This document shows, piece by piece, positions 36,190 to 44,294 of a stretch of DNA of 64,000 nucleotides (position 1 is the stretch's first letter; every line of letters starts with the position of its first letter). The stretch covers positions 6,261,001-6,325,000 of the forward strand of contig NZ_CP108427.1 in assembly GCF_035982055.1 (NCBI RefSeq). Direction: 5' to 3'. The notes beneath the pieces were generated by a model. That model saw only the letters and a program-made list of their open reading frames with translations. It was not told the origin of the DNA and ran no database searches. The position numbers and the translations under genes are program-made. Source of the stretch: Streptomyces sp. NBC_01288 (lineage in GTDB: Bacteria; Actinomycetota; Actinomycetes; Streptomycetales; Streptomycetaceae).

Positions 36190-37428
36190 TTGGCACGGAA
36201 GATCGGCAGCCGGTACACCGCCAACCAGATCCTGGGGCGGGGCAGTGCCGGCACGGTGTGGCTGGGTGAGGGGCCGGAAGGGCCCGTCGCCGTCAAGCTG
36301 CTGCGCGAGGACCTCGCGTCCGACCAGGAACTCGTCGGCCGCTTCGTGCAGGAGCGCACGGCCCTGCTCGGCCTGGAGCACCCGAACATCGTGTCCGTAC
36401 GGGACATGGTCGTCGACGGCAACGACCTCGCCCTCGTCATGGACCTGGTCCGGGGCACGGATCTGCGCACCCGCCTGGACCGGGAACGCCGGCTCTCCCC
36501 CGAGGCGGCGGTCGCGATCGTCGCCGACATCGCGGACGGACTCGCGGCGGCCCACGCGGCCGGCGTCGTCCACCGGGACGTGAAACCGGAGAACGTCCTC
36601 CTCGACATGCAGGGCCCGCTCGGCCCCGGCGGCGCGCACCCCGCCCTGCTGACCGACTTCGGGGTCGCCAAACTCATCGACTCCCCGCGCCGCACCCGCG
36701 CCACGAAGATCATCGGCACGCCCGACTACCTCGCCCCCGAGATCGTCGAGGGACTGCCCCCGCGCGCGGCCGTCGACATCTACGCCCTGGCGACCGTCCT
36801 GTACGAACTCCTCGCGGGATTCACCCCGTTCGGCGGCGGCCACCCCGGTGCGGTCCTACGACGGCACGTCACCGAGACCGTCGTACCGCTGCCCGGGATC
36901 CCCGACGAGCTGTGGCAGCTGATGGTCCAGTGCCTGGCGAAGGCCCCGGCCTCCCGCCTGCGCGCCTCCGAACTCGCCGCCCGCCTGCGCGAACAACTGC
37001 CCATGCTGGCCGGAATGCCCCCGCTGGACGTCGACGAGCCGGACACCGAGGAGGAGGAAGCGGAGCAGGAGGAGACCCCGGCGGCCGCGCCCGCGCGCAG
37101 CGAGCGGGTACGCCGGGGCGCCGTGCCCCTGGTCCCCGGCGCCAAGCCCGCCGACTCCAACCGGGACACCCATACGTCGATGCGGGTCCCGGCACCGGAC
37201 GAGCTGGCAGGCGGCCCGCGCGGCACGGCCCGCGCCCCGCGCCCGGCGGGCGCCCCGCGCCCCGGCTCGGCCCGGCACCGGGCGGCGACGCGGCGCCGGC
37301 GGCTGACGCTGGCGGCGGCGGGGGTGGTGCTGGTCGCGGCGGTCGGGATCGGTACGTGGGCGGCGACGTCGGGGGACTCCGGCGGGGACTCCCCGGACAC
37401 GAAGAACTCGGCACCGGCTTCGCCGTAA
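36190..37428 (+). CDS. pkaB: PkaB-like transmembrane Ser/Thr protein kinase
   Basis: Encodes 412 residues. It has the glycine loop LGRGSAGTVWLG, VAVKLLRED, catalytic HRDVKPENVLL near residue 128, DFGVAKL and GTPDYLAPE. An acidic stretch (DEPDTEEEEAEQEE) and a basic Pro/Ala linker precede a membrane helix near 372-395, with a short outer tail. The TTG at 36190 is chosen because TAGGAG lies 6 nt upstream and the product starts ARKIGSRYTANQ, as in its neighbour. The open frame runs upstream to 36055 but is not kinase-like. It lies 177 bp after the first kinase and may act with it and the FHA protein. Confidence 0.92.
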   Translation: MARKIGSRYTANQILGRGSAGTVWLGEGPEGPVAVKLLREDLASDQELVGRFVQERTALLGLEHPNIVSVRDMVVDGNDLALVMDLVRGTDLRTRLDRERRLSPEAAVAIVADIADGLAAAHAAGVVHRDVKPENVLLDMQGPLGPGGAHPALLTDFGVAKLIDSPRRTRATKIIGTPDYLAPEIVEGLPPRAAVDIYALATVLYELLAGFTPFGGGHPGAVLRRHVTETVVPLPGIPDELWQLMVQCLAKAPASRLRASELAARLREQLPMLAGMPPLDVDEPDTEEEEAEQEETPAAAPARSERVRRGAVPLVPGAKPADSNRDTHTSMRVPAPDELAGGPRGTARAPRPAGAPRPGSARHRAATRRRRLTLAAAGVVLVAAVGIGTWAATSGDSGGDSPDTKNSAPASP

Positions 37429-37461
37429 GGGTTTTCGCCCCCGCCGCCCCTACCCGTCCCA

Positions 37462-37535
37462 CCCCAGGGGGCTCCGCCCCCTGGACCCCCGGTCGGCCTG
37501 AACGGCCTCGGCCTCAAACGCCGGACGGGCTGGGG
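37462..37535. repeat. Streptomyces REP-like intergenic element
   Basis: It holds a hairpin, ccaggggg-ctccg-ccccctgg at 37464-37484, followed by the word cctcaaacgccggacgggctgg (37512 onward). By recall both recur in many intergenic regions of Streptomyces genomes. It lies between the kinase gene and prfB and may help end transcription. Confidence 0.7.
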
Positions 37536-37589
37536 TGGACGGAACAGAGCCCGGCTTCAGGCCCGGCGCTCCCCGCTTGGCGGAGCCGT

Positions 37590-37595
37590 TACGCT
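37590..37595 (+). promoter_or_regulatory. -10 box of prfB, predicted leaderless start
   Basis: TACGCT ends 6 nt before GTG 37602. The ggagg between them is too close (1 nt) to serve as a Shine-Dalgarno, so a leaderless transcript is the simpler reading. No clear -35 is seen. Confidence 0.45.
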
Positions 37596-37601
37596 GGAGG
37601 C

Positions 37602-38708
37602 GTGGCAGTCGTCGATGTATCCGAAGAGCTGAAGTCCCTCTCCTCGACCATGGAGTCGATCGAGGCCGTCCTGGACCTGGACACGCTGAGGGCAGATGTC
37701 GTCGTCCTTGAGGAGCAGGCGGCAGCGCCCTCCCTGTGGGACGACCCGGAGGCGGCGCAGAAGGTCACCAGCAAGCTGAGCCACCTCCAGGCCGAGATCC
37801 GCAAGACGGAGGCCCTGCGCAGCCGGATCGACGACCTCTCGGTCCTCTTCGAGATGGCCGAGGAGGAGAACGACCCGGACACCCGCGCCGAGGCGGAGAG
37901 TGAACTGACCGCCGTCAAGAAGGCGCTGGACGAGATGGAGGTCCGCACCCTCCTCTCCGGCGAGTACGACTCCCGCGAGGCCGTCGTCACCATCCGCGCC
38001 GAGGCCGGCGGCGTCGACGCCTCCGACTTCACCGAGAAGCTCCAGCGCATGTACCTGCGCTGGGCCGAGCGCCACGGCTACAAGACGGAGCTCTACGAGA
38101 CGTCGTACGCCGAAGAGGCCGGCATCAAGTCGACCACCTTCGCCGTGCACGTGCCGTACGCCTACGGCACGCTCTCCGTCGAGCAGGGCACCCACCGCCT
38201 GGTCCGGATCTCGCCGTTCGACAACCAGGGGCGCCGTCAGACCTCCTTCGCCGGTGTCGAGATCCTGCCGGTCGTCGAGCAGACCGACCACATCGAGATC
38301 GACGAGTCCGAGCTGCGTGTGGACGTGTACCGGTCCTCCGGCCCCGGCGGCCAGGGCGTCAACACCACCGACTCCGCGGTGCGCCTGACCCACCTCCCCA
38401 CCGGCATCGTCGTCTCCTGCCAGAACGAGCGCTCGCAGATCCAGAACAAGGCCAGCGCGATGAACGTGCTCCAGGCCAAGCTGCTGGAGCGCCGTCGTCA
38501 GGAGGAGCAGGCCCGGATGGACGCCCTCAAGGGCGACGGCGGCAACTCCTGGGGCAACCAGATGCGTTCGTACGTCCTGCACCCGTACCAGATGGTCAAG
38601 GACCTGCGCACCGAGTACGAGGTCGGCAACCCCGAGGCCGTGTTCAACGGTGAGATCGACGGCTTCCTGGAGGCCGGAATTCGCTGGCGCAAGCAGCAGG
38701 AGAAGTAA
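37602..38708 (+). CDS. prfB: Peptide chain release factor 2
   Basis: Encodes 368 residues. RF2 identity is shown by the stop-codon recognition tripeptide SPF in RISPFDNQGRRQTSF near residue 205, and the catalytic GGQ loop is in SSGPGGQGVNTTDS near residue 245. It promotes peptide release at UGA and UAA codons. The frame is continuous, without the in-frame TGA and +1 frameshift that control E. coli prfB. GTG 37602 (AVVDVSEELKSL) is the only fitting start. A strong terminator follows. Its neighbours are kinases upstream and cell-surface and ftsEX genes downstream. Confidence 0.97.
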   Translation: MAVVDVSEELKSLSSTMESIEAVLDLDTLRADVVVLEEQAAAPSLWDDPEAAQKVTSKLSHLQAEIRKTEALRSRIDDLSVLFEMAEEENDPDTRAEAESELTAVKKALDEMEVRTLLSGEYDSREAVVTIRAEAGGVDASDFTEKLQRMYLRWAERHGYKTELYETSYAEEAGIKSTTFAVHVPYAYGTLSVEQGTHRLVRISPFDNQGRRQTSFAGVEILPVVEQTDHIEIDESELRVDVYRSSGPGGQGVNTTDSAVRLTHLPTGIVVSCQNERSQIQNKASAMNVLQAKLLERRRQEEQARMDALKGDGGNSWGNQMRSYVLHPYQMVKDLRTEYEVGNPEAVFNGEIDGFLEAGIRWRKQQEK

Positions 38709-38730
38709 CTTCGAGGATGACTTTGTCGAC

Positions 38731-38768
38731 AAGGCAACTGCCGCCCACCGGGCGGTAGTTGCCTTTTT
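38731..38768 (+). terminator. Intrinsic terminator of prfB
   Basis: A 15-bp stem (aaggcaactgccgcc and its partner with one G-T pair), a caccg loop and a T5 run at 38764-38768 form a textbook rho-independent terminator. The rest of the 324-bp gap to the next gene (38769-39032) shows no gene and no clear element beyond a weak ggggg before the next start. Confidence 0.92.
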
Positions 38769-39032
38769 CGTCCCGCTCTTGATCCCTGATGTCTGGGTTT
38801 TACATCACACTCACAGGTTCCATCCCCCAGCAAAGAACCCGTAGTTGGACATTGCGCTCGCAACGGCCTTGACGTTGCTGTGAAAACTGGGAAGGGTGAA
38901 GCGTGGCATGCGTGTCTCCGGGGCGCATGTGAACCGGGGGACGTGAGCTTTCGCCAGCTGCCACCCCCGTCGATCACGGCCCCGGACACCGACGCGCCAC
39001 CCTGACGACGAGCTACTGGGGGTAGCAACCTA

Positions 39033-39641
39033 ATGACCAAGAAGACGCGGATCCGTGTCGCACGCATAGCGGCCACCGCTGTCATCGCCGGCGGCGCCTC
39101 GCTGACCGCCGCCGGTGCCGCTTCGGCGGTCGGTATCGGCGTGAGCCTCGGCGGCGACGACGGCCTCAACGTGTCGGTCACCACCGACGACGACCCGACG
39201 ATTCCTCCGGAGTCGACTCCGCCCGCGACTCCGACCGACTCGGGGATCCCGAGCGTCCCGGACAGCACGCCGCCGGCCACGCCGACCTCGACCCCTCCCA
39301 CGGACGAGCCCACCGAGCCCACCGACAACCCCACCGAGCCGACGGACGAGCCGACCACGGCCGCCCCCTCGGACACCGCCACCAGCGGTTCCGGCGGCTC
39401 CACCGGCGGCAACAACACCGACCCCGACGGCGGCTCCTCCGCCCAGGAGGCGGGCACCTCCGCGCTCACCGACACCGGTTCCGACACGTCGGCCCAGGGC
39501 AACGGCGGTGAGCTCGCCGAGACGGGCGCCGGCCAGACCGCGTTCCTGCTGATCGGTGCCGCCACGATGATCGCCGGCGGCATCGCCTTCCGCGTGCTCC
39601 CGCGCCTCGCGAGCAGCAACCGCGGCGGCACGATCGCCTGA
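39033..39641 (+). CDS. Sortase-anchored (LAETG) Thr/Pro-rich surface protein
   Basis: Encodes 202 residues. A Sec signal peptide ends near AGAASA (about residue 31). A Thr/Pro/Asp-rich spacer with PPATPTD and EPTEPTD repeats follows. The C-terminus carries LAETG near residue 165, then a hydrophobic helix and a basic tail, which together form a cell-wall sorting signal. LAXTG is the motif known for class E sortases of Streptomyces. The spacer has no enzymatic domain, so it may be a wall-attached stalk or a carrier. A perfect terminator follows, so it is a single-gene unit. Low-complexity sequence limits functional assignment. Confidence 0.85.
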   Translation: MTKKTRIRVARIAATAVIAGGASLTAAGAASAVGIGVSLGGDDGLNVSVTTDDDPTIPPESTPPATPTDSGIPSVPDSTPPATPTSTPPTDEPTEPTDNPTEPTDEPTTAAPSDTATSGSGGSTGGNNTDPDGGSSAQEAGTSALTDTGSDTSAQGNGGELAETGAGQTAFLLIGAATMIAGGIAFRVLPRLASSNRGGTIA

Positions 39642-39682
39642 CGGTAGCCGTCCCCGTACGGACCGTACGCACGTCGTACGAC

Positions 39683-39715
39683 GAAGGGCCCGGAGCGTGT
39701 CGCTCCGGGCCCTTC
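39683..39715 (+). terminator. Bidirectional hairpin terminator after LAETG gene
   Basis: A perfect 15-bp stem (gaagggcccggagcg) with a tgt loop lies 42 bp after the LAETG-gene stop. It also lies 42 bp beyond the 3' end of the convergent zinc-ribbon gene and could end both transcripts. Confidence 0.85.
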
Positions 39716-39756
39716 TGCATGTCCTTGTACAGGCCGCCTACGCGGTGACAGGCCGC

Positions 39757-39948
39757 TTACGCGGTCTGGTGCGCCACCAGCGCCAGCGCCGCGATCAGTA
39801 CCGCGAGCAGGGCGATCAACGCCATGGGGTTGAGATTGCCCCAGGGATTCTCCTGCTGTAGCCGCTCGCGGTTCGCGCGGCAGACGGGACAGCGGCCCTC
39901 GTTCACGGGCGCCGCGCAGTTCGCGCACACCAACCGGTCGTACGTCAT
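39757..39948 (-). CDS. Small zinc-ribbon membrane protein
   Basis: Encodes 63 residues. Two CxxC pairs, CANCAAP and CPVC, form a likely zinc ribbon in the first 25 residues. A short helix and a C-terminal hydrophobic segment (ALIALLAVLIAALALVA) follow. The product is probably a membrane-anchored cytoplasmic or tail-anchored protein of unknown function. ATG 39948 is clear because AAGGAGGG lies 8 nt upstream. The open frame extends to 40098, but the Shine-Dalgarno decides the start. It is divergent from ftsE. Confidence 0.85.
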   Translation of the reverse strand: MTYDRLVCANCAAPVNEGRCPVCRANRERLQQENPWGNLNPMALIALLAVLIAALALVAHQTA

Positions 39949-40208
39949 GCGCTCGCCCTCCTTGCACCGGCTATCACAGACACAACGCCGCGGGACACGA
40001 GAACGTTCCCGAACGTTCCCCTCCACTGTGCCAGGTTCCGCGGGATTCGGCGCGGCTCGCCTTATCCTGCCCCGACCCTGTGCGTTCCAGCCCTTCAAAT
40101 CGGCGACAAAACGTGCAAGCGTCGCACAACCCCGGACGCCGACTGCGCGGGCACACCCGGGTCGCGTATGGTCACGCTCACCTACCCCCGGCTACCCGTG
40201 GTGCACCC

Positions 40209-40898
40209 GTGATCCGATTCGACAGTGTCTCCAAGGTCTACCCCAAGCAGACCCGCCCCGCCCTCAGGGACGTCTCCCTGGAAGTGGAGAAGGGCGAGTT
40301 CGTGTTCCTCGTGGGGTCCTCCGGCTCCGGAAAGTCCACCTTCCTGAGGCTGGTCCTCCGCGAGGAGCGGTGCAGTCAGGGCCAGGTGCACGTGCTGGGC
40401 AAGGACCTCGCCCGCATCTCCAACTGGAAGGTGCCGCAGATGCGCCGCCAGCTGGGGACCGTCTTCCAGGACTTCCGCCTGCTGCCGAACAAGACGGTCG
40501 CCGAGAACGTGGCCTTCGCGCAGGAGGTCATCGGCAAGTCCAAGGGCGAGATCCGCAAGTCGGTGCCCCAGGTGCTCGACCTCGTCGGGCTCGGCGGCAA
40601 GGAAGACCGCAGGCCCGGTGAACTCTCCGGTGGTGAGCAGCAGCGTGTGGCCATCGCGAGAGCCTTCGTGAACCGGCCCAAGCTCCTCATCGCGGACGAG
40701 CCCACCGGCAACCTCGACCCGCAGACCTCCGTCGGCATCATGAAGCTCCTCGACCGGATCAACCGGACGGGCACCACCGTGGTGATGGCGACGCACGACC
40801 AGAACATCGTGGACCAGATGCGCAAGCGCGTCATCGAGCTGGAGGGCGGCCGTCTCGTCCGTGACCAGGCGCGTGGCGTCTACGGCTACCAGCACTGA
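40209..40898 (+). CDS. ftsE: Cell-division ABC ATPase FtsE
   Basis: Encodes 229 residues. Walker A is GSSGSGKST, the signature is LSGGEQQRVAIARA, Walker B is LLIADEPTGNLD, and the switch is in ATHDQ. It begins MIRFDSVSKVY, as FtsE proteins do. With FtsX it forms a complex that transmits ATP hydrolysis across the membrane to activate peptidoglycan hydrolases in division or growth. GTG 40209 gives the family start, although the frame is open upstream to 40080. There is no strong Shine-Dalgarno. FtsX follows after 55 bp. Confidence 0.97.
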   Translation: MIRFDSVSKVYPKQTRPALRDVSLEVEKGEFVFLVGSSGSGKSTFLRLVLREERCSQGQVHVLGKDLARISNWKVPQMRRQLGTVFQDFRLLPNKTVAENVAFAQEVIGKSKGEIRKSVPQVLDLVGLGGKEDRRPGELSGGEQQRVAIARAFVNRPKLLIADEPTGNLDPQTSVGIMKLLDRINRTGTTVVMATHDQNIVDQMRKRVIELEGGRLVRDQARGVYGYQH

Positions 40899-40953
40899 CA
40901 GCCGACCGACCGCCGTCTGATGTCCGTCCACGGAAAGGCCTGAAGAAGCCGCC

Positions 40954-41871
40954 ATGCGCGCCCAGTTCGTACTCTCCGAGATCGGTGTCGGTCTCCGCCG
41001 CAACCTGACGATGACCTTCGCGGTCGTCGTCTCCGTAGCCCTGTCCCTGGCCCTCTTCGGCGGCTCGCTCCTGATGAGCGACCAGGTGACCACGATGAAG
41101 GGCTACTGGTACGACAAGGTCAATGTCTCGATCTTCCTCTGCAACAAGAGCGATGCCGAGTCCGACCCCAACTGCGCCAAGGGCGCGGTGACCGACGACC
41201 AGAAGAAGTCGATCGTCTCCGACCTCGACAAGATGGCGGTCGTCCAGAAGGTCGTCTTCGAGTCCCAGGACGAGGCGTACAAGCACTACAAGCAGCAGTT
41301 CGGCGACTCCCCGCTGGCCAGTTCGCTCACTCCGGACCAGATGCAGGAGTCGTACCGCATCAAGCTCAAGGACCCGGAGAAGTACCAGGTCATCGCGACG
41401 GCCTTCGACGGCCGCGGCGGCGTCCAGTCGGTGCAGGACCAGAAGGGCATCCTGGACAACCTCTTCGGCCTCCTGAACGGCATGAACTGGGCCGCCCGCG
41501 CGGTCATGGCGTTGATGCTGGTCGTCGCCCTGATGCTGATCGTCAACACGGTGCGCGTCTCGGCGTTCAGCCGCCGCCGCGAGACCGGCATCATGCGCCT
41601 GGTCGGCGCCTCCGGCTTCTACATCCAGGCCCCGTTCATCATGGAGGCCGCGGTCGCCGGCCTGATCGGCGGCACGGTCGCCTGCGGATTCCTGGTGGTC
41701 GGCCGGTACTTCATCATCGACCACGGGCTGGACCTGTCCCACAAGCTGAATCTGATCAATTTCATCGGCTGGGACGCCGTCCTGACGAAGCTCCCGCTCA
41801 TCCTCGCGACGAGCCTCCTGATGCCCGCGCTTGCGGCGTTCTTCGCGCTGCGCAAATACCTGAAGGTGTGA
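40954..41871 (+). CDS. ftsX: Cell-division protein FtsX
   Basis: Encodes 305 residues with four membrane helices: one at about 20-45, an extracytoplasmic domain at 50-175 with two Cys residues (FLCNKSDAESDPNC), and three C-terminal helices. GLRRNLTMTFAVVVSVALSLALFGG and NTVRVSAFSRRRETGIMRLVGAS are typical. It partners FtsE and binds a periplasmic hydrolase or its activator through the outer loop. ATG 40954 follows gaaaggcctgaagaagccgcc, which includes a usable Shine-Dalgarno. A terminator lies just after the stop. Confidence 0.97.
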   Translation: MRAQFVLSEIGVGLRRNLTMTFAVVVSVALSLALFGGSLLMSDQVTTMKGYWYDKVNVSIFLCNKSDAESDPNCAKGAVTDDQKKSIVSDLDKMAVVQKVVFESQDEAYKHYKQQFGDSPLASSLTPDQMQESYRIKLKDPEKYQVIATAFDGRGGVQSVQDQKGILDNLFGLLNGMNWAARAVMALMLVVALMLIVNTVRVSAFSRRRETGIMRLVGASGFYIQAPFIMEAAVAGLIGGTVACGFLVVGRYFIIDHGLDLSHKLNLINFIGWDAVLTKLPLILATSLLMPALAAFFALRKYLKV

Positions 41872-41881
41872 CACATGCCAA

Positions 41882-41915
41882 GAGGGCCGTACGGGCAACC
41901 GCCCGTGCGGCCCTT
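41882..41915 (+). terminator. Terminator after ftsX
   Basis: A stem of about 15 bp (gagggccgtacgggc with a G-T pair) and an aacc loop lie 11 bp after the ftsX stop. It partly overlaps the promoter region of the next gene, whose -10 box is 11 bp further on. Confidence 0.8.
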
Positions 41916-41925
41916 CGCGTTGTCC

Positions 41926-41931
41926 TAGACT
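41926..41931 (+). promoter_or_regulatory. -10 box of the protease gene, predicted leaderless start
   Basis: TAGACT ends 7 nt before ATG 41939, so the transcript would begin at the start codon. No Shine-Dalgarno is present, which supports a leaderless mRNA. Confidence 0.5.
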
Positions 41932-41938
41932 CACCGCC

Positions 41939-43123
41939 ATGTCAGGTCGTGACCTGTTCTGTCAGCCCCGCCGCATCCGCCGCGGGGCCGCCCTGACATT
42001 GGTGTTCGCGAGTGTGCTGGTGGCCGGTGCGGCGGCCGGATCGTTCGACGAACCCGACCGGTCCGACCGGAAATCGGCGGCCGGTACGGCCCGTTCGGCG
42101 CCGGTCGCCCGTACCGAAGAGGTCGCGAAGGCCGCCGCCGAGGCCAAGGCCGACGGCAAGTCGCCCATGGAGGCCGCCGAGCGCGCCGTCAGCCGCAGTG
42201 GGGACCGGTGGGGTGCCGTGTACTCCCAAGGGGAGTACGAGGAGTTCGAGGAGGCCCTCGACGGCCGGTACACCGGCGTCGGACTCTGGGCCCGCCGGGA
42301 GCGGGACGGCCGGATCGAGGTGACCCGTGTCCAGTCCGGGTCGCCCGCCGCCACCGCAGGCGTCCGCAAGGGCGACCGCCTCCGTAGCGTCGACGGGGAG
42401 AACGTCGACGGGCAGCCCGTCACCGAAGTCGTGTCCTTACTACGGGGGGACGCCCAGGACGCCGCCGCCGGCACCGCCGTCACCCTCGGCCTGGAACGCG
42501 GCACGCACGCGTGGAGCGAGACCGTACGGCGCGCGCGCCTCTCCACCGACTCCGTGACCGTCCGCAAGCTCGCCGGTGAGGTCACCGTCATCAGGATCGC
42601 CGCGTTCACCAAGGGCGTCGGCGACCTCGTCCGCACCGCCGTACGGCAGGCCCCCACCGACTCCGCGTTCATCCTCGACCTGCGCGGCAACTCCGGCGGA
42701 CTGGTCACCGAGGCCGTCACCACCGCCTCCGCCTTCCTCGACGGCGGCCTCGTCGCCACGTACGACGTCGACGGCCGGCAGCGCGCCCTGCACGCGGCCA
42801 CCGGCGGCGACACCATCAGACCCCTGGTCGCGCTGGTCGACGGCGGCACGATGAGCGCGGCCGAGATGCTCACCGGCGCCCTCCAGGACCGCGGCCGCGC
42901 GGTCGTCGTGGGCTCCAGGACCTTCGGCAAGGGCTCGGTTCAGATGCCGAGCAAACTCCCCGACGGCGTCGTCGCCGAACTGACCGTCGGCCACTACCGC
43001 ACCCCCTCCGGCCATACCGTCGACGGCCGGGGCATCACCCCCGACCTCGACGTCACCGCACAGGGACAGGCCGCCGTGGAGCGCGCCGAGACGGTGTTGA
43101 GCGGGCTCGGGGACGCCTCGTAG
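41939..43123 (+). CDS. S41 C-terminal processing protease (Ctp) with PDZ domain
   Basis: Encodes 394 residues. An N-terminal membrane anchor or signal (TLVFASVLVAGAAAG) is followed by a helical linker, then a PDZ domain (about 108-190, VQSGSPAATAGVRKGDRL) and the S41 catalytic core. The catalytic Ser is in DGGTMSAAEMLTGAL near residue 305 and the Lys in RTFGKGSVQMP near 330. DLRGNSGGLV is the conserved substrate-binding motif. It should cleave C-termini of extracytoplasmic proteins. It lies between ftsX and smpB in an order also seen, from memory, in S. coelicolor. The start is at leaderless distance from TAGACT. Confidence 0.93.
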   Translation: MSGRDLFCQPRRIRRGAALTLVFASVLVAGAAAGSFDEPDRSDRKSAAGTARSAPVARTEEVAKAAAEAKADGKSPMEAAERAVSRSGDRWGAVYSQGEYEEFEEALDGRYTGVGLWARRERDGRIEVTRVQSGSPAATAGVRKGDRLRSVDGENVDGQPVTEVVSLLRGDAQDAAAGTAVTLGLERGTHAWSETVRRARLSTDSVTVRKLAGEVTVIRIAAFTKGVGDLVRTAVRQAPTDSAFILDLRGNSGGLVTEAVTTASAFLDGGLVATYDVDGRQRALHAATGGDTIRPLVALVDGGTMSAAEMLTGALQDRGRAVVVGSRTFGKGSVQMPSKLPDGVVAELTVGHYRTPSGHTVDGRGITPDLDVTAQGQAAVERAETVLSGLGDAS

Positions 43124-43192
43124 GCGTTCCGGACGCCCGTCTGTAATCGCCTTTCCCTCGGACCCCTCTGTAGTGCGAAAATGGGCAGCACT

Positions 43193-43753
43193 ATGAGCAA
43201 GGGAATGTACGTACCCAAGGAGTCCCAGCCCAAGCAGGGCGGCGGGGCTGCCGCCGGCAAGGCCAGGGACGGCGAGAAGGGCGGCAAGCGCAAGATCGTC
43301 GCCCAGAACAAGAAGGCCCGGCACGACTACGCGATCATCGACACCTACGAGGCCGGGATCGTCCTCTCCGGCACCGAGGTCAAGTCGCTGCGTGAGGGCC
43401 GGACCTCGCTGACCGACGGCTTCGTCCAGATCGACGGGGGCGAGGCGTGGCTGCACAACGCCCACATCCCCGAGTACCACCAGGGCACCTGGACCAACCA
43501 CTCCGTGCGCCGCAAGCGCAAGCTGCTGCTGCACCGAGAGGAGATCGACAAGCTGGAGTCCAAGCTCCAGGAGACGGGTCACACGATCGTGCCCCTCGCC
43601 CTGTACTTCAGCAACGGCCGGGCCAAGGCCGAGATCGCCCTCGCCCGAGGCAAGAAGGAGTACGACAAGCGGCAGACCCTGCGCGAGAAGCAGGACCGTC
43701 GTGAGTCGGACCGCGCGATCGCGGCGGCGAAGCGGAAGCAGCGCGGCGAGTAG
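43193..43753 (+). CDS. smpB: tmRNA-binding protein SmpB
   Basis: Encodes about 186 residues. The SmpB core begins RKIVAQNKKARHDYAIIDTYEAGIVLSGTEVKSLREG and ends with ARGKKEYDKRQTLREKQDRR, a basic tail that enters the mRNA channel. SmpB delivers tmRNA to stalled ribosomes. Three in-frame ATGs (43181, 43193, 43205) are possible. I give the middle one, and 43205 (MYVPKES) is also plausible. The N-terminal 25 residues are a Gly/Ala/Lys extension of the streptomycete type. ssrA lies about 100 bp downstream, so the partners are physically linked. Confidence 0.96.
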   Translation: MSKGMYVPKESQPKQGGGAAAGKARDGEKGGKRKIVAQNKKARHDYAIIDTYEAGIVLSGTEVKSLREGRTSLTDGFVQIDGGEAWLHNAHIPEYHQGTWTNHSVRRKRKLLLHREEIDKLESKLQETGHTIVPLALYFSNGRAKAEIALARGKKEYDKRQTLREKQDRRESDRAIAAAKRKQRGE

Positions 43754-43854
43754 GCCGCGGGTCGCCGGGAATACGGTGGCATCGGCGCGCGTTGGTCACG
43801 TACGATGGCTACTGCACCCCACAGCGGGTGTGTAGCGGTTTGAAAAAACAACAT

Positions 43855-44239
43855 GGGGATGATCGGTTTCGACAGCGGCTGTCGAAGCAGGTGAAGCGTG
43901 TCGAGGAAGCGGCAATGATCTCGTTAACCATATGTCGCAACCAATAATCGCCAATTCCAAGAGCGATTCCCAGTCCTTCGCCCTCGCTGCCTAATAACAG
44001 CGACTGAAGGACCCTAAAAGGGTGTCAGCCCGGGAGTGTTCCCGACCCGGACCCTGGCATAATCTAGGGAACTAAACCATCGAGCCCGGTCACGGGGTTC
44101 GATGGGAAATCAAACAGTGACTGGGCCCGTCGGCGACTTGTTCGCGTGATCACCGGGGCCGAGAAAATCACAGCGAACTGCACACGGAGAAGCCCTGATT
44201 CTGCACCGGTGGACGCGGGTTCGATTCCCGCCATCTCCA
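43855..44239 (+). ncRNA. ssrA: Transfer-messenger RNA
   Basis: The 5' end GGGGATGATCGGTTTCGACAG and the 3' end GGTTCGATTCCCGCCATCTCCA pair as a tRNA-like acceptor stem (ggggatg with catctcc, one G-T pair). The internal message starts at GCC 43950 and encodes ANSKSDSQSFALAA, then TAA TAA (43992-43997). The ALAA end is the usual degron. CCA is not encoded after 44239 (the next bases are ctc), so it must be added. The RNA rescues stalled ribosomes with SmpB, encoded just upstream. A hairpin terminator follows at 44255. Confidence 0.97.
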
Positions 44240-44254
44240 CTCATCCCATGTGGG

Positions 44255-44290
44255 CAAAGGCCCCCGCTGCTTCGGCAGCGGGGGCCTTTG
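44255..44290 (+). terminator. Terminator of ssrA (also ends the convergent GH3 gene)
   Basis: A 16-bp perfect stem (caaaggcccccgctgc, TTCG loop, complement) lies 15 bp after tmRNA. The GH3 gene on the opposite strand stops at 44295, so the same hairpin can terminate both. Confidence 0.9.
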
Positions 44291-44294
44291 TCTG

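Noticed and set aside
36912..37601. In-frame N-terminal extension of prfB
   Set aside because: It overlaps the kinase gene and REP-like repeat in another frame and has no RF2 homology before AVVDVSEELK.
44170..44240. Possible tRNA gene from the ggttcgattcccgcc T-loop
   Set aside because: This is the 3' half of the tRNA-like domain of tmRNA; it pairs with the 5' end at 43855.
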